Below the pieces are notes generated by a model, which worked only from the letters and a program-made list of their open reading frames with translations, ran no database searches and was not told the DNA's origin. The position numbers and the translations under genes are program-made. DNA of 40,379 bases, taken from assembly GCA_004356615.1 (NCBI GenBank), contig SMWT01000072.1, forward strand, positions 1-40,379, in the 5' to 3' direction. This DNA is from Deltaproteobacteria bacterium. GTDB taxonomy: Bacteria > Bdellovibrionota > Bacteriovoracia > Bacteriovoracales > Bacteriovoracaceae. Positions 27,953 to 35,755 of this stretch are shown in pieces. Each line of letters opens with the position of its first letter. The first letter of the stretch is position 1.

Positions 27953-29533
27953 ATGGCCAAAGAATTAGTTATTAATCAGACCTTAAATGAATGTCGGGCC
28001 GCCCTCATCGAAAACGGAGAAATCCTCGACTATTTGATGGATAGAAAACCGGAGGAAAATGATAATCGCCCATCGGTGGGAAATATTTATAAGGCCAAGG
28101 TCTTAAGGGTTCTTCCCGGTATGCAATCGGCCTTTCTCGATATTGGTTACGAAAAGGCCGCCTTTTTATATGTAGATGATGCATATCTTCCAACATTGGA
28201 TGAACAACGGGAGATGGTTGAGCGGGCAAAAAAAAGTAAATTAAAACCTGGGCGTCCAGGTGAAATTATCCCCGATGAACTATCCACTCTGGGAGAAACT
28301 GTAGATATGAGGTTTCGACCAGAAAATGCTATTGAGGATTTTTTAAAAGAGGGCCAAGAAATAATGGTCCAGGTGGCAAAGGAACCGATTTCTACCAAAG
28401 GCCCAAGGGTTACTAGACAGATTACGCTCGCGGGAAGACATGTGGTTTTTATGCCATTTATCGAACACTCTGGGGTCTCTAGAAGAATTGAAAACGAGAA
28501 AGAGAGAGATCGTCTAAAAGAGATATTGGAAAAAATTCGGCCTGAAGGACAGGGGATAATTGCGCGAACTGTCGCTGAGGGACAATCTACTAAAACCATC
28601 AAGGCAGATTTTAATATGTTGGTTAAAATCTGGCGTGAAGTGGATAAAAAAGCAGAAAAACCCAAGGCGCCGGCCTTAATTTATAAGGATTTAACTTTCA
28701 TCCAAAGGGTACTGCGAGATATTACAGATGAAGATGTCTCGCAAATTGTGGTTGATTCGAAAGATAATTACAAAGAAGTAGAAAAATTTATTGGTAAATA
28801 TCTTCCCTCCATGAAAGGTAAGGTCAAACAATATGATGGGGCCATTCCTATCTTTGAACATTATGGAATTGATCTAGAAATTGAAAGGGGACTATCAAAC
28901 AAAGTTTATCTGCCATCAGGTGGTTCACTAAATATTGATCAAACCGAGGCGCTTGTTTCCATCGATGTTAATACTGGGAAGTTTGTAGGGCGGAAAACCC
29001 TGGAAGATACCATTCTTAGAACTAACTTAGAGGCGGTGAGAGAAATCTCTTATCAACTAAGACTTAGAAACTGTGGTGGTTTGATTATTATCGATTTTAT
29101 CGATATGGAAAAAGAAGAAAATCGCAACACCGTTTATTCCGTTTTATTAGAAGCTCTTAAAAAGGATCGGGCCAAAACTAATGTTCTGCCTATATCTGGT
29201 CTTGGTCTAGTGGAGATGACTAGAAAAAGGACCAGGGATACCTTGACCAGAATTATGTGTGAGCACTGTCCATACTGTGAAGGAACGGGAAGGGTAAAGT
29301 CTACTCTATCTGTGAGTTATGAACTTGTTCGGGCGCTCTATAAAGTATTGAGGAAATCGCGGGGCTATAAAAAGGTTTTCATCTATGCCCATCCGGAAGT
29401 TACCGCAAAACTTTGCGGGGAGGATCTTGATGTTATTGAAACTCTTGAGCAGAAATTTGGCACTTCACTCCTCATCAGGTCAGAGAACAACTACCATATA
29501 GAGCAATACGAGATATTTCCCCAGGAATCCTAA
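27953..29533 (+). CDS. rng: Ribonuclease E/G family (RNase G-like)
   Basis: GNIYKAKVLRVLPGMQSAFLDIGYEKAAFLYVDD S1 domain; ALVSIDVNTGKFVG; IIIDFIDMEKEENR; CEHCPYCEGTGRV. Confidence 0.93.
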   Translation: MAKELVINQTLNECRAALIENGEILDYLMDRKPEENDNRPSVGNIYKAKVLRVLPGMQSAFLDIGYEKAAFLYVDDAYLPTLDEQREMVERAKKSKLKPGRPGEIIPDELSTLGETVDMRFRPENAIEDFLKEGQEIMVQVAKEPISTKGPRVTRQITLAGRHVVFMPFIEHSGVSRRIENEKERDRLKEILEKIRPEGQGIIARTVAEGQSTKTIKADFNMLVKIWREVDKKAEKPKAPALIYKDLTFIQRVLRDITDEDVSQIVVDSKDNYKEVEKFIGKYLPSMKGKVKQYDGAIPIFEHYGIDLEIERGLSNKVYLPSGGSLNIDQTEALVSIDVNTGKFVGRKTLEDTILRTNLEAVREISYQLRLRNCGGLIIIDFIDMEKEENRNTVYSVLLEALKKDRAKTNVLPISGLGLVEMTRKRTRDTLTRIMCEHCPYCEGTGRVKSTLSVSYELVRALYKVLRKSRGYKKVFIYAHPEVTAKLCGEDLDVIETLEQKFGTSLLIRSENNYHIEQYEIFPQES

Positions 29534-29621
29534 CCTAAAATCAGCACCTTATAATTAATATAATCCTTTGAGTTTTCAGCTCTTTGGTGTTAGGTTACAT
29601 GCAGCAATTTTAGCTTATCTC

Positions 29622-29642
29622 GCCCAATTATGGGCCTTTTTT
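29622..29642 (+). terminator. Short attenuator/terminator-like hairpin in the leader of the S6-S18 gene
   Basis: GCCCA-ATTA-TGGGC followed by C and six T's, immediately upstream of AGGAGG. Confidence 0.4.
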
Positions 29643-29657
29643 GTCCAGGAGGTAAAT

Positions 29658-30284
29658 ATGATCTACGAACTGGCCGTAGTTTTAAAAGATGGTTCCGGTG
29701 ATGCCGGAGTCGAATCCACAACAAAAACCCTTAAAGAAATCGTCGCTCAACATGGTGGAGAAATCCTAGTAGAGGATAACTGGGGTGTTTTAACCTTTGC
29801 CCAACCATCTTCTGCAGGCATCAAAAGAGGTGGATATTTATACTTTATGTATAGTTCAGATACTGAGGCCAACAAAGAAGTTAACCGAAGGTTTAATATT
29901 GATGAGTCGATTCTAAAATATATGGTTCTTCGCCTAGGTGAAAATGCTGAAGCTGAAGCTTTAGTTAAAAATTATAAAACCCCATATTCTACTAGTCATA
30001 AGGGCAGTGCCACTGATGGTATTAGTGAAGAGTCTGGTATGGATATGGAAAAAGACCGAAAGAAATTTGCCAAGAGAAAAACTTGTTGGTTTACCGCTAA
30101 AAATGTAAAGGCAGATTGGAAAGACCCTAAAACCTATTCATGGCTGGTTAATGAGTTTGGTAAAATTTCCCCAGCGCGTGTTTCTGGTATTAGCCGGAAA
30201 CATCAAAGAGTTGCCAACAATGCAATTAAGCGTGCAAGAAATCTTGGGATTGCTTCTGCTTTATCAAGAAGAAACGCGGAATAA
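29658..30284 (+). CDS. rpsF-rpsR: Fused ribosomal proteins bS6 and bS18 in one ORF
   Basis: S6 part: MIYELAVVLKDG...DNWGVLTFAQPSSAGIKRGGYLYFMYSS...VNRRFNIDESILKYMVLRLGE. S18 part: DRKKFAKRKTCWFTAKNVKADWKDPKTYSWLVNEFGKISPARVSGISRKHQRVANNAIKRARNLG. AGGAGG before the ATG at 29658; the ORF track shows no intervening stop. Confidence 0.9.
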   Translation: MIYELAVVLKDGSGDAGVESTTKTLKEIVAQHGGEILVEDNWGVLTFAQPSSAGIKRGGYLYFMYSSDTEANKEVNRRFNIDESILKYMVLRLGENAEAEALVKNYKTPYSTSHKGSATDGISEESGMDMEKDRKKFAKRKTCWFTAKNVKADWKDPKTYSWLVNEFGKISPARVSGISRKHQRVANNAIKRARNLGIASALSRRNAE

Positions 30285-30285
30285 A

Positions 30286-31290
30286 ATGGTCTCAGAAAAC
30301 AACGACCGCCGGATGGTGGAAGAAAATGAAAGTCCTCAGTTTGGTAAAATGGTTTTTTTGATCATTATTGCTCTCGCTTTGACTTCTTTTCCTCCCCTAA
30401 GCATTTTAGCTCCGGCCCCAATCGCCTTTGGGTTGCTGCTTTTTGGCAGAAGAAGAGGACTCGTTATGGCAGGCGCCTACGTAGTAGCTCTGTCTTTCTT
30501 GTCTTACTACTACCCAAAGATTTTTCCTCTTTTAGGCCCAATAGCTTTTGCTATGGCATTAGTTGGATATCTTTTGGCCGAAGTGGTTTTAAGGAAAATT
30601 CCACCTAGAAAGGGAATGGTTTATAGCGGATTGGCCCTTTTTTTAGGAATGGGATTGATCGTTGGTCTGGCAACTATGGCCACAGATTTTAGTATTGAAA
30701 AATTGATCGAAGTAAAAGTTGTTGAAGTCATTGAGGAGTTTAAAGCTTCCAATAAACTAGATGGCCTTAAGGCCCAAAGTGGAGAGGAGGCCAGGGCCTT
30801 ATTAGATGTTATCAACAACCCTAAAACACTGGTGAAAAAAATAGTTACTTGGCTTCCTGCGGGAGTTTTTGTTTCAACAATTTTCGCTGTATGGGCCTGC
30901 TTGTATGTGATTCTTAGAAATTCACTACTTTGGCGGGGGAAAGTCTCATATCCTTTTGGACTTAGGGATCTGCTTAATTTTAAGGTGCCGGATTATTTTG
31001 TCTGGCCGCTGATTGGCGCATTGGCCTTAACTTTGGGCGGGGATTATCTTTTAGGAGAAACCGGAGTCATCGTAGGCACCAACCTTTTATACATCTTGGG
31101 AATTTTTTATTTTTTCCAGGGGTTTGGTGTTTTAGTGGACTTTATGGATCACCTCAAAATATATGGCTTTTTTAGAACCCTGCTTATGGCCTTCATATTT
31201 TTCATGGCCTGGAAGGTGCTTGTCATAGTGGGTGTTTTTGACCTTTGGGTTAATTTTAGAAAATTTTTAAAGAAAAAAGAAAGTAAATAA
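30286..31290 (+). CDS. DUF2232/YybS-like multi-pass membrane protein
   Basis: Hydrophobic protein starting MVSENNDRR; located between S18 and L9 as YybS-type proteins often are. Family call from architecture and context. Confidence 0.65.
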   Translation: MVSENNDRRMVEENESPQFGKMVFLIIIALALTSFPPLSILAPAPIAFGLLLFGRRRGLVMAGAYVVALSFLSYYYPKIFPLLGPIAFAMALVGYLLAEVVLRKIPPRKGMVYSGLALFLGMGLIVGLATMATDFSIEKLIEVKVVEVIEEFKASNKLDGLKAQSGEEARALLDVINNPKTLVKKIVTWLPAGVFVSTIFAVWACLYVILRNSLLWRGKVSYPFGLRDLLNFKVPDYFVWPLIGALALTLGGDYLLGETGVIVGTNLLYILGIFYFFQGFGVLVDFMDHLKIYGFFRTLLMAFIFFMAWKVLVIVGVFDLWVNFRKFLKKKESK

Positions 31291-31300
31291 GGAGAATGAA

Positions 31301-31900
31301 ATGAAAGTAATATTAACAAAAAAAGTTCCTACACTTGGAAATATTGGAGAAGTTGCCAATGTTTCACAAGGATATGGAAGAAATTATCTTATTCCAAATG
31401 GGATGGCCGTTTTAGCAGACAATGCTCATAAAAAAGAATTTGAAAACCACAAAAGAAGACTGACCAAAAAAATTGAAGAAGAAAAAACTGCTGCCATGGA
31501 TATAAAAAAGAAAATCGATGGTTTGGTTATCGAACTTGAAAAGAAAGTTGGCGCAAATGGTAAACTGTTTGGAACAGTAACTACTAGTGAGCTTTCCAAG
31601 CTATTAGGTGATAAAGAAATTGAAGTAGAAAAAAGGTGGATTACCCTTTCTACCCCGATTAAGAGCACCGGCTCTTTTACCGCGGATGTAAAACTATTTA
31701 CTGATGTTATTGCCCAGTTTGAAGTTAAAGTGGCGATGGATCCAAAACAGGCCTTAGAACTTAAAGAAAAACAGGCCCAAGCGGAAAGAAATAAGTCCAA
31801 GAAAAAAGCTGCAGCTGAAACAAAAGAGGTAGCAGAAGAAGAAGTTGAAAAGACCGAGGAAGAAAAACTGCGCGAAGAAGCAGAAAAAATAATTGGTTAG
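31301..31900 (+). CDS. rplI: 50S ribosomal protein bL9 with charged C-terminal extension
   Basis: MKVILTKKVPTLGNIGEVANVSQGYGRNYLIPNGMAVLA; GKLFGTVTTSEL. Roughly 50-residue Lys/Glu-rich tail. Confidence 0.95.
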   Translation: MKVILTKKVPTLGNIGEVANVSQGYGRNYLIPNGMAVLADNAHKKEFENHKRRLTKKIEEEKTAAMDIKKKIDGLVIELEKKVGANGKLFGTVTTSELSKLLGDKEIEVEKRWITLSTPIKSTGSFTADVKLFTDVIAQFEVKVAMDPKQALELKEKQAQAERNKSKKKAAAETKEVAEEEVEKTEEEKLREEAEKIIG

Positions 31901-31908
31901 ATTATAAG

Positions 31909-31935
31909 GGGATGCATTATGCATCCCTTTTTTTT
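31909..31935 (+). terminator. Rho-independent terminator downstream of rplI
   Basis: GGGATGCAT-T-ATGCATCCC perfect inverted repeat followed by eight T's. Confidence 0.85.
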
Positions 31936-31968
31936 GACGCCACTTTATTAACTAAGATGGCCTTGTCA

Positions 31969-32009
31969 ACAACCTCTTAAAAAAGTAGATTCTATTTTTA
32001 AGAGGTTGT
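31969..32009 (+). promoter_or_regulatory. Long perfect inverted repeat overlapping the dnaB ribosome-binding site
   Basis: ACAACCTCTTAAAAA (31969-31983) and TTTTTAAGAGGTTGT (31995-32009), 15/15 complementary, loop AGTAGATTCTA. AAGAGG is the SD for the ATG at 32013. Confidence 0.75.
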
Positions 32010-32012
32010 AAA

Positions 32013-33356
32013 ATGTCCGAAGCAAGAAAAGAACTCCCCCATGATTTATTGGCCGAAAAATCCCTTTTGGGGTGCTTGATTATTGATAGCTCGGCGATGG
32101 ATGATCTTTCAGATTTAAAGATCGATAAAAAGGATTTTTATCATCCGCAATATGGAATCATCTTTGAATCCATTCTCGATTTAAACCTTGCGGGCCAACC
32201 GGTTGACTACGTCACCCTGACCTCAAGACTTACTGAAAAAGGAAAGATTGAGGGTATTGGTGGGCAAAAGGCGCTTTTAAATATTATTGAAGATCAGGCC
32301 TCATCGGCCAATGTCTACACTTATGGAAAAATTGTAAAAGATAAGGCCTCGCTTCGTAAGATGATTAGAACTGCTAGTCGAATTGTTGATAAAGGAATGA
32401 ACTTTTCCGGAAAGATTGAAGAGTTTATTCAAGAGATTGAAGAATCCTTTTTTAAGCTAACTCTTGATGCCAGAAAAGGAGGCATGCAAAGGTTAAATAC
32501 TGTTTTAAAGGATAATTTAAAAGAGCTAGAAAATACCTCCAGAAAACCTGGGGAAATAATGGGGATTCCCACTGGCTTTCCAAAACTGGATCAGATCTTA
32601 CTGGGAATGCAGCCAGGGCAACTAATTATCCTCGCCTCCAGGCCTGCCATGGGAAAAACTTCACTTGCGCTGAACATGGCGATAAATGCGGTAGAACAGT
32701 CTGGACTGCCCATCGCCATCTTTTCCCTGGAGATGATGGCCCAGGAATTAAGTTTTAGACTGTTATCAGGTCGGGCCAAGCTAGATTCTAAAAAATTAAA
32801 AACCAAAAACTTTACTGATACTGATCTTAGATCTATTTCAAGAGCGGTTAGAGAACTTTCAGAATTTCCAATTCTTATAAATGATGATGGGGTGAATGTT
32901 TTAGATATTCAAAGTCAGTGCCGTAAAATTAAAGCAGAGCAAGGCCTTGGAATGGTCATTATTGATTACCTCCAGCTAATGAAATCTCACACGGGAAACC
33001 CTTCAAGGGAACAACAAATTGCCGAGATATCTAGAAGCTTAAAGGAAATGGCCAAGGAGCTTGAGTGCCCGGTTTTTTGCCTTTCACAGCTAAACCGGGC
33101 AGTTGAAAACCGTCCAGGCAATAAAAGGCCTAATGTTTCAGATCTAAGGGAATCGGGAGCGATCGAGCAAGATGCTGATGTGGTCATGCTGATTTACCGG
33201 GATGAAGTTTATAACCCAGATACCAAGGACAAAGGAATAGCTGAAATCATTGTCGGGAAAAATCGTAGCGGAGAGATGGGCACTGTTAAGTTGGCCTGGG
33301 TCGGGCCTTATACAAGCTTTGAAAATTTGTCCTACACTGAAAGTGCAGAATACTAA
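32013..33356 (+). CDS. dnaB: Replicative DNA helicase DnaB
   Basis: LPHDLLAEKSLLGCLIID; LIILASRPAMGKTSLALNMA; MVIIDYLQLM; DLRESGAIEQDADVVMLIYRDEVY. Confidence 0.96.
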   Translation: MSEARKELPHDLLAEKSLLGCLIIDSSAMDDLSDLKIDKKDFYHPQYGIIFESILDLNLAGQPVDYVTLTSRLTEKGKIEGIGGQKALLNIIEDQASSANVYTYGKIVKDKASLRKMIRTASRIVDKGMNFSGKIEEFIQEIEESFFKLTLDARKGGMQRLNTVLKDNLKELENTSRKPGEIMGIPTGFPKLDQILLGMQPGQLIILASRPAMGKTSLALNMAINAVEQSGLPIAIFSLEMMAQELSFRLLSGRAKLDSKKLKTKNFTDTDLRSISRAVRELSEFPILINDDGVNVLDIQSQCRKIKAEQGLGMVIIDYLQLMKSHTGNPSREQQIAEISRSLKEMAKELECPVFCLSQLNRAVENRPGNKRPNVSDLRESGAIEQDADVVMLIYRDEVYNPDTKDKGIAEIIVGKNRSGEMGTVKLAWVGPYTSFENLSYTESAEY

Positions 33357-34518
33357 TCCTTATTCCATTGTCTATTTAAATAAGGGAGATAAATTTTTAA
33401 AATTTTCAGGGGTGAAATCTGCCTTTGCCTATTATAAAAATCATAGAATCAACCTGCTAGATGGTTCAAGGCAACCTTCTTCTTTAAAAAAACTACAAAT
33501 TAAGCTGGAGCAGTTAAAGATAAAAGACTCTTACCAGGATCCCACGATAATTCATTTGTTTTATGAATATGGATTTAATTTTATAGGCAATGAATCCCTT
33601 ATAGCGGCCGATGAACTCCTTTTGATTGAACTAAATTACAAAAAGGCGTCACCCTACCAATTAAGTGGAAATAAAAATACCGTTAAAGGGCCATTAAACA
33701 ATATTAAACTTAGCGATTATCAAAAAAGTTTTTATGAAGGCAGAGATCATCTTTTAAAGGGCAATTGTTATCAGTTTAACCTGACCTTTCAGCATAAATT
33801 TTCCCTGGAAGGTGAACCCGAGGACGTATTTCATTCTCTTTGGGCCAAAAAGGAAAATCGTGGTGCCTACGCCCACGCCAGTGTGATTCCAAGGCTAAAC
33901 AAGATTTTTGTAAGCAATTCTCCCGAATGCCTTTTTCAAATAAAAACGAAAAAGGAAGGCCATCTTCTTTGGAGCATGCCCATAAAGGGAAGCCAGTTGC
34001 TAGAAAACAATCCCAAGCTCTCTTGGGAAAAATTAAAATCTTGTCCAAAAAATCAGGCCGAGCTTTATATGATTACAGACCTTCTTAGAAATGATCTCTC
34101 TAAAATTGAAAATCCTAAGGCCAAGGTAATTAAAAAAAAATCTCCCTTGAAGGTTCCGGGAATTTTACATCAATACTCTTTGGTTTCTGTACTGCTTAAT
34201 AAAAATATTTCTCTTTATAAAATCATCTCTAGTTTATTTCCCGGAGGAAGTGTCACCGGCGCACCCAAAAAAAGAGTCATGGAAATTTTAAAAGATTTAG
34301 AATTTTCGGGAAAAAGAGGCTTTTACTGCGGTTCCACAATTATTCTTTATAAAAATTTAAAGGCAGCTTCAATAAATATTCGCTCGGCCACAATCGATTT
34401 AAACTCAAAAGAATTTTTTTATGGCTCAGGCGGAGGTATAACTCTTTTAAGTGAAGCGGAAGAAGAATATAAAGAGATGAAATTAAAAATTGGCAGCTTC
34501 ATAAATATCTTAAGTTAA
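33343..34518 (+). CDS. pabB: Chorismate-binding enzyme, aminodeoxychorismate synthase component I-like
   Basis: GNCYQFNLTFQHKF; SPECLFQ; MPIKG; ELYMITDLLRNDLSKI; FPGGSVTGAPKKRVMEI; FYCGSTI. GTG start at 33343 inferred. Confidence 0.85.
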   Translation: MQNTNPYSIVYLNKGDKFLKFSGVKSAFAYYKNHRINLLDGSRQPSSLKKLQIKLEQLKIKDSYQDPTIIHLFYEYGFNFIGNESLIAADELLLIELNYKKASPYQLSGNKNTVKGPLNNIKLSDYQKSFYEGRDHLLKGNCYQFNLTFQHKFSLEGEPEDVFHSLWAKKENRGAYAHASVIPRLNKIFVSNSPECLFQIKTKKEGHLLWSMPIKGSQLLENNPKLSWEKLKSCPKNQAELYMITDLLRNDLSKIENPKAKVIKKKSPLKVPGILHQYSLVSVLLNKNISLYKIISSLFPGGSVTGAPKKRVMEILKDLEFSGKRGFYCGSTIILYKNLKAASINIRSATIDLNSKEFFYGSGGGITLLSEAEEEYKEMKLKIGSFINILS

Positions 34519-34553
34519 AAACAAATATTATCTGACATTAGAATTGAGCTTAT

Positions 34554-34583
34554 TTGACAGGATTACATCTTTATAGATATGAT
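34554..34583 (+). promoter_or_regulatory. Sigma70-type promoter
   Basis: TTGACA (34554-34559), 18-nt spacer, TATGAT (34578-34583), upstream of the 74-aa ORF. Confidence 0.55.
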
Positions 34584-34646
34584 TTTTTTTGACGCTAAGT
34601 AAAAACTGCAGATAAATGGTATATTGAATTTTGCAAAGGAGTGTAA

Positions 34647-34871
34647 ATGACAATATCTGGACCTATCTTTAGGCCAATATTATTTTCTAGCAAAAGATCA
34701 GAGGATGAATTGATTCCACTCGATTGCCTCTCAGAATTGGTTGGTTTTCCTGTGGAACAGCTAAAAGAAGAGCTTGAACTAGAAGGTGATGAGGTTTCCG
34801 TGGAAAATCTGAGGGAATCAGTTCTGAAATTCCTCGATTTAACCATGGAAGAATTCAAAAAGACCGAGTAA
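34647..34871 (+). CDS. Small acidic hypothetical protein (74 aa)
   Basis: ORF with AAAGGAG upstream; own promoter-like and terminator-like flanks. Confidence 0.65.
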   Translation: MTISGPIFRPILFSSKRSEDELIPLDCLSELVGFPVEQLKEELELEGDEVSVENLRESVLKFLDLTMEEFKKTE

Positions 34872-34899
34872 AACATGTTATTAATTTACGGTTTTTTTT
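34863..34899 (+). terminator. Putative terminator overlapping the stop codon of the 74-aa ORF
   Basis: ACCG(AG)TAAA pairs with TTTACGGT with a 2-nt bulge, followed by seven further T's. Confidence 0.5.
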
Positions 34900-34954
34900 T
34901 CCTCTTAGTCCCTAATTCCTAAATAAATTCATCTCTATTAACTAATTCCCGAAC

Positions 34955-34970
34955 AGATTTAAGTAAATCT
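34955..34970. repeat. Inverted repeat upstream of motA
   Basis: AGATTTA-AG-TAAATCT, 7/7 arms with a 2-nt spacer, 18 nt before the motA ATG. Confidence 0.5.
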
Positions 34971-34987
34971 ATAAGGATATAAAGTTT

Positions 34988-35752
34988 ATGGATATTTCCA
35001 CCGTTATAGGTCTGATATTGGCCAATGCGATGATGATGATGGCCATCTTTTTAGGTGGTGCGGGATTTGGGGCCTACCTAGATGTCCCCTCAGTAGCAAT
35101 TGTTATCGGAGGGCTGGCCGGTGTAACCATCGCTAAATGGCCTTTGGAAATTTCGCTGAGCTTATCAAAAGTGCTACTAAAGACCATATTCTATAAACAA
35201 ATGAATCATGCCGCTACCATCAATGAAATTATTGGACTGGCGGAAAAGGCAAGAAGAGAATCCATTTTTGCGCTTGAAAAAGTTGAAATAGAGGATCCTT
35301 TCACTAAAAAGGCCGCCAATTTAGCAGCAGATAATCGTCCTCCCGAAGTAATCTATTCTATCTTGCAAATGGATGTAGACAGTATGGAAGAGCGGCATAA
35401 AAATGCCATTTCGGTAATTGGTGAAATGATCTCCGATGCTCCGGCCATGGGGATGCTTGGAACCTTGATTGGACTTGTGGCCATGCTGCAAAACCTTTCT
35501 GATCCGGCCGCCATTGGGCCTGGTATGGCGGTTGCCCTTTTAACAACTTTTTACGGTGCCTACATTGCCAATATCTTGGCCAATCCGTGCAAAAAGAAAC
35601 TCGAATATAGAAGTAATGAAGAATCAAAAAATATGGCCATCGTTATTACCGGAATACTTGGTATTGTGGCGGGGGAAAACCCCAGACTTATCAGAGAAAA
35701 ACTAGATTCCTTCTTACCGCCTGCAGAGAGAATGAAGGGGGAAGAGGAATAA
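34988..35752 (+). CDS. motA: Flagellar motor stator protein MotA
   Basis: GGLAGVTIAKWPLEI; SDAPAMGMLGTLIGLVAMLQNLSDPAAIGPGMAVALLTTFYGAYIANILANP. Confidence 0.93.
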   Translation: MDISTVIGLILANAMMMMAIFLGGAGFGAYLDVPSVAIVIGGLAGVTIAKWPLEISLSLSKVLLKTIFYKQMNHAATINEIIGLAEKARRESIFALEKVEIEDPFTKKAANLAADNRPPEVIYSILQMDVDSMEERHKNAISVIGEMISDAPAMGMLGTLIGLVAMLQNLSDPAAIGPGMAVALLTTFYGAYIANILANPCKKKLEYRSNEESKNMAIVITGILGIVAGENPRLIREKLDSFLPPAERMKGEEE

Positions 35753-35755
35753 AAT

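Noticed and set aside
29551-29567. Tandem TATAAT-like hexamers before the S6-S18 gene
   Set aside because: Good -10 matches but no convincing -35 at the right distance; the region is AT-rich.
31928-31962. Possible sigma70 promoter TTGACG before dnaB
   Set aside because: TTGACG at 31934 has no -10 at 16 to 18 nt; TAAGAT at 31953 is only 13 nt away. A promoter is expected here but cannot be placed confidently.
34900-34987. Possible FliA (sigma28) promoter upstream of motA
   Set aside because: TAAA and CCGA-like elements exist (TAAATTCA, CCCGAACA), but the spacing does not fit the TAAA-N15-GCCGATAA consensus.
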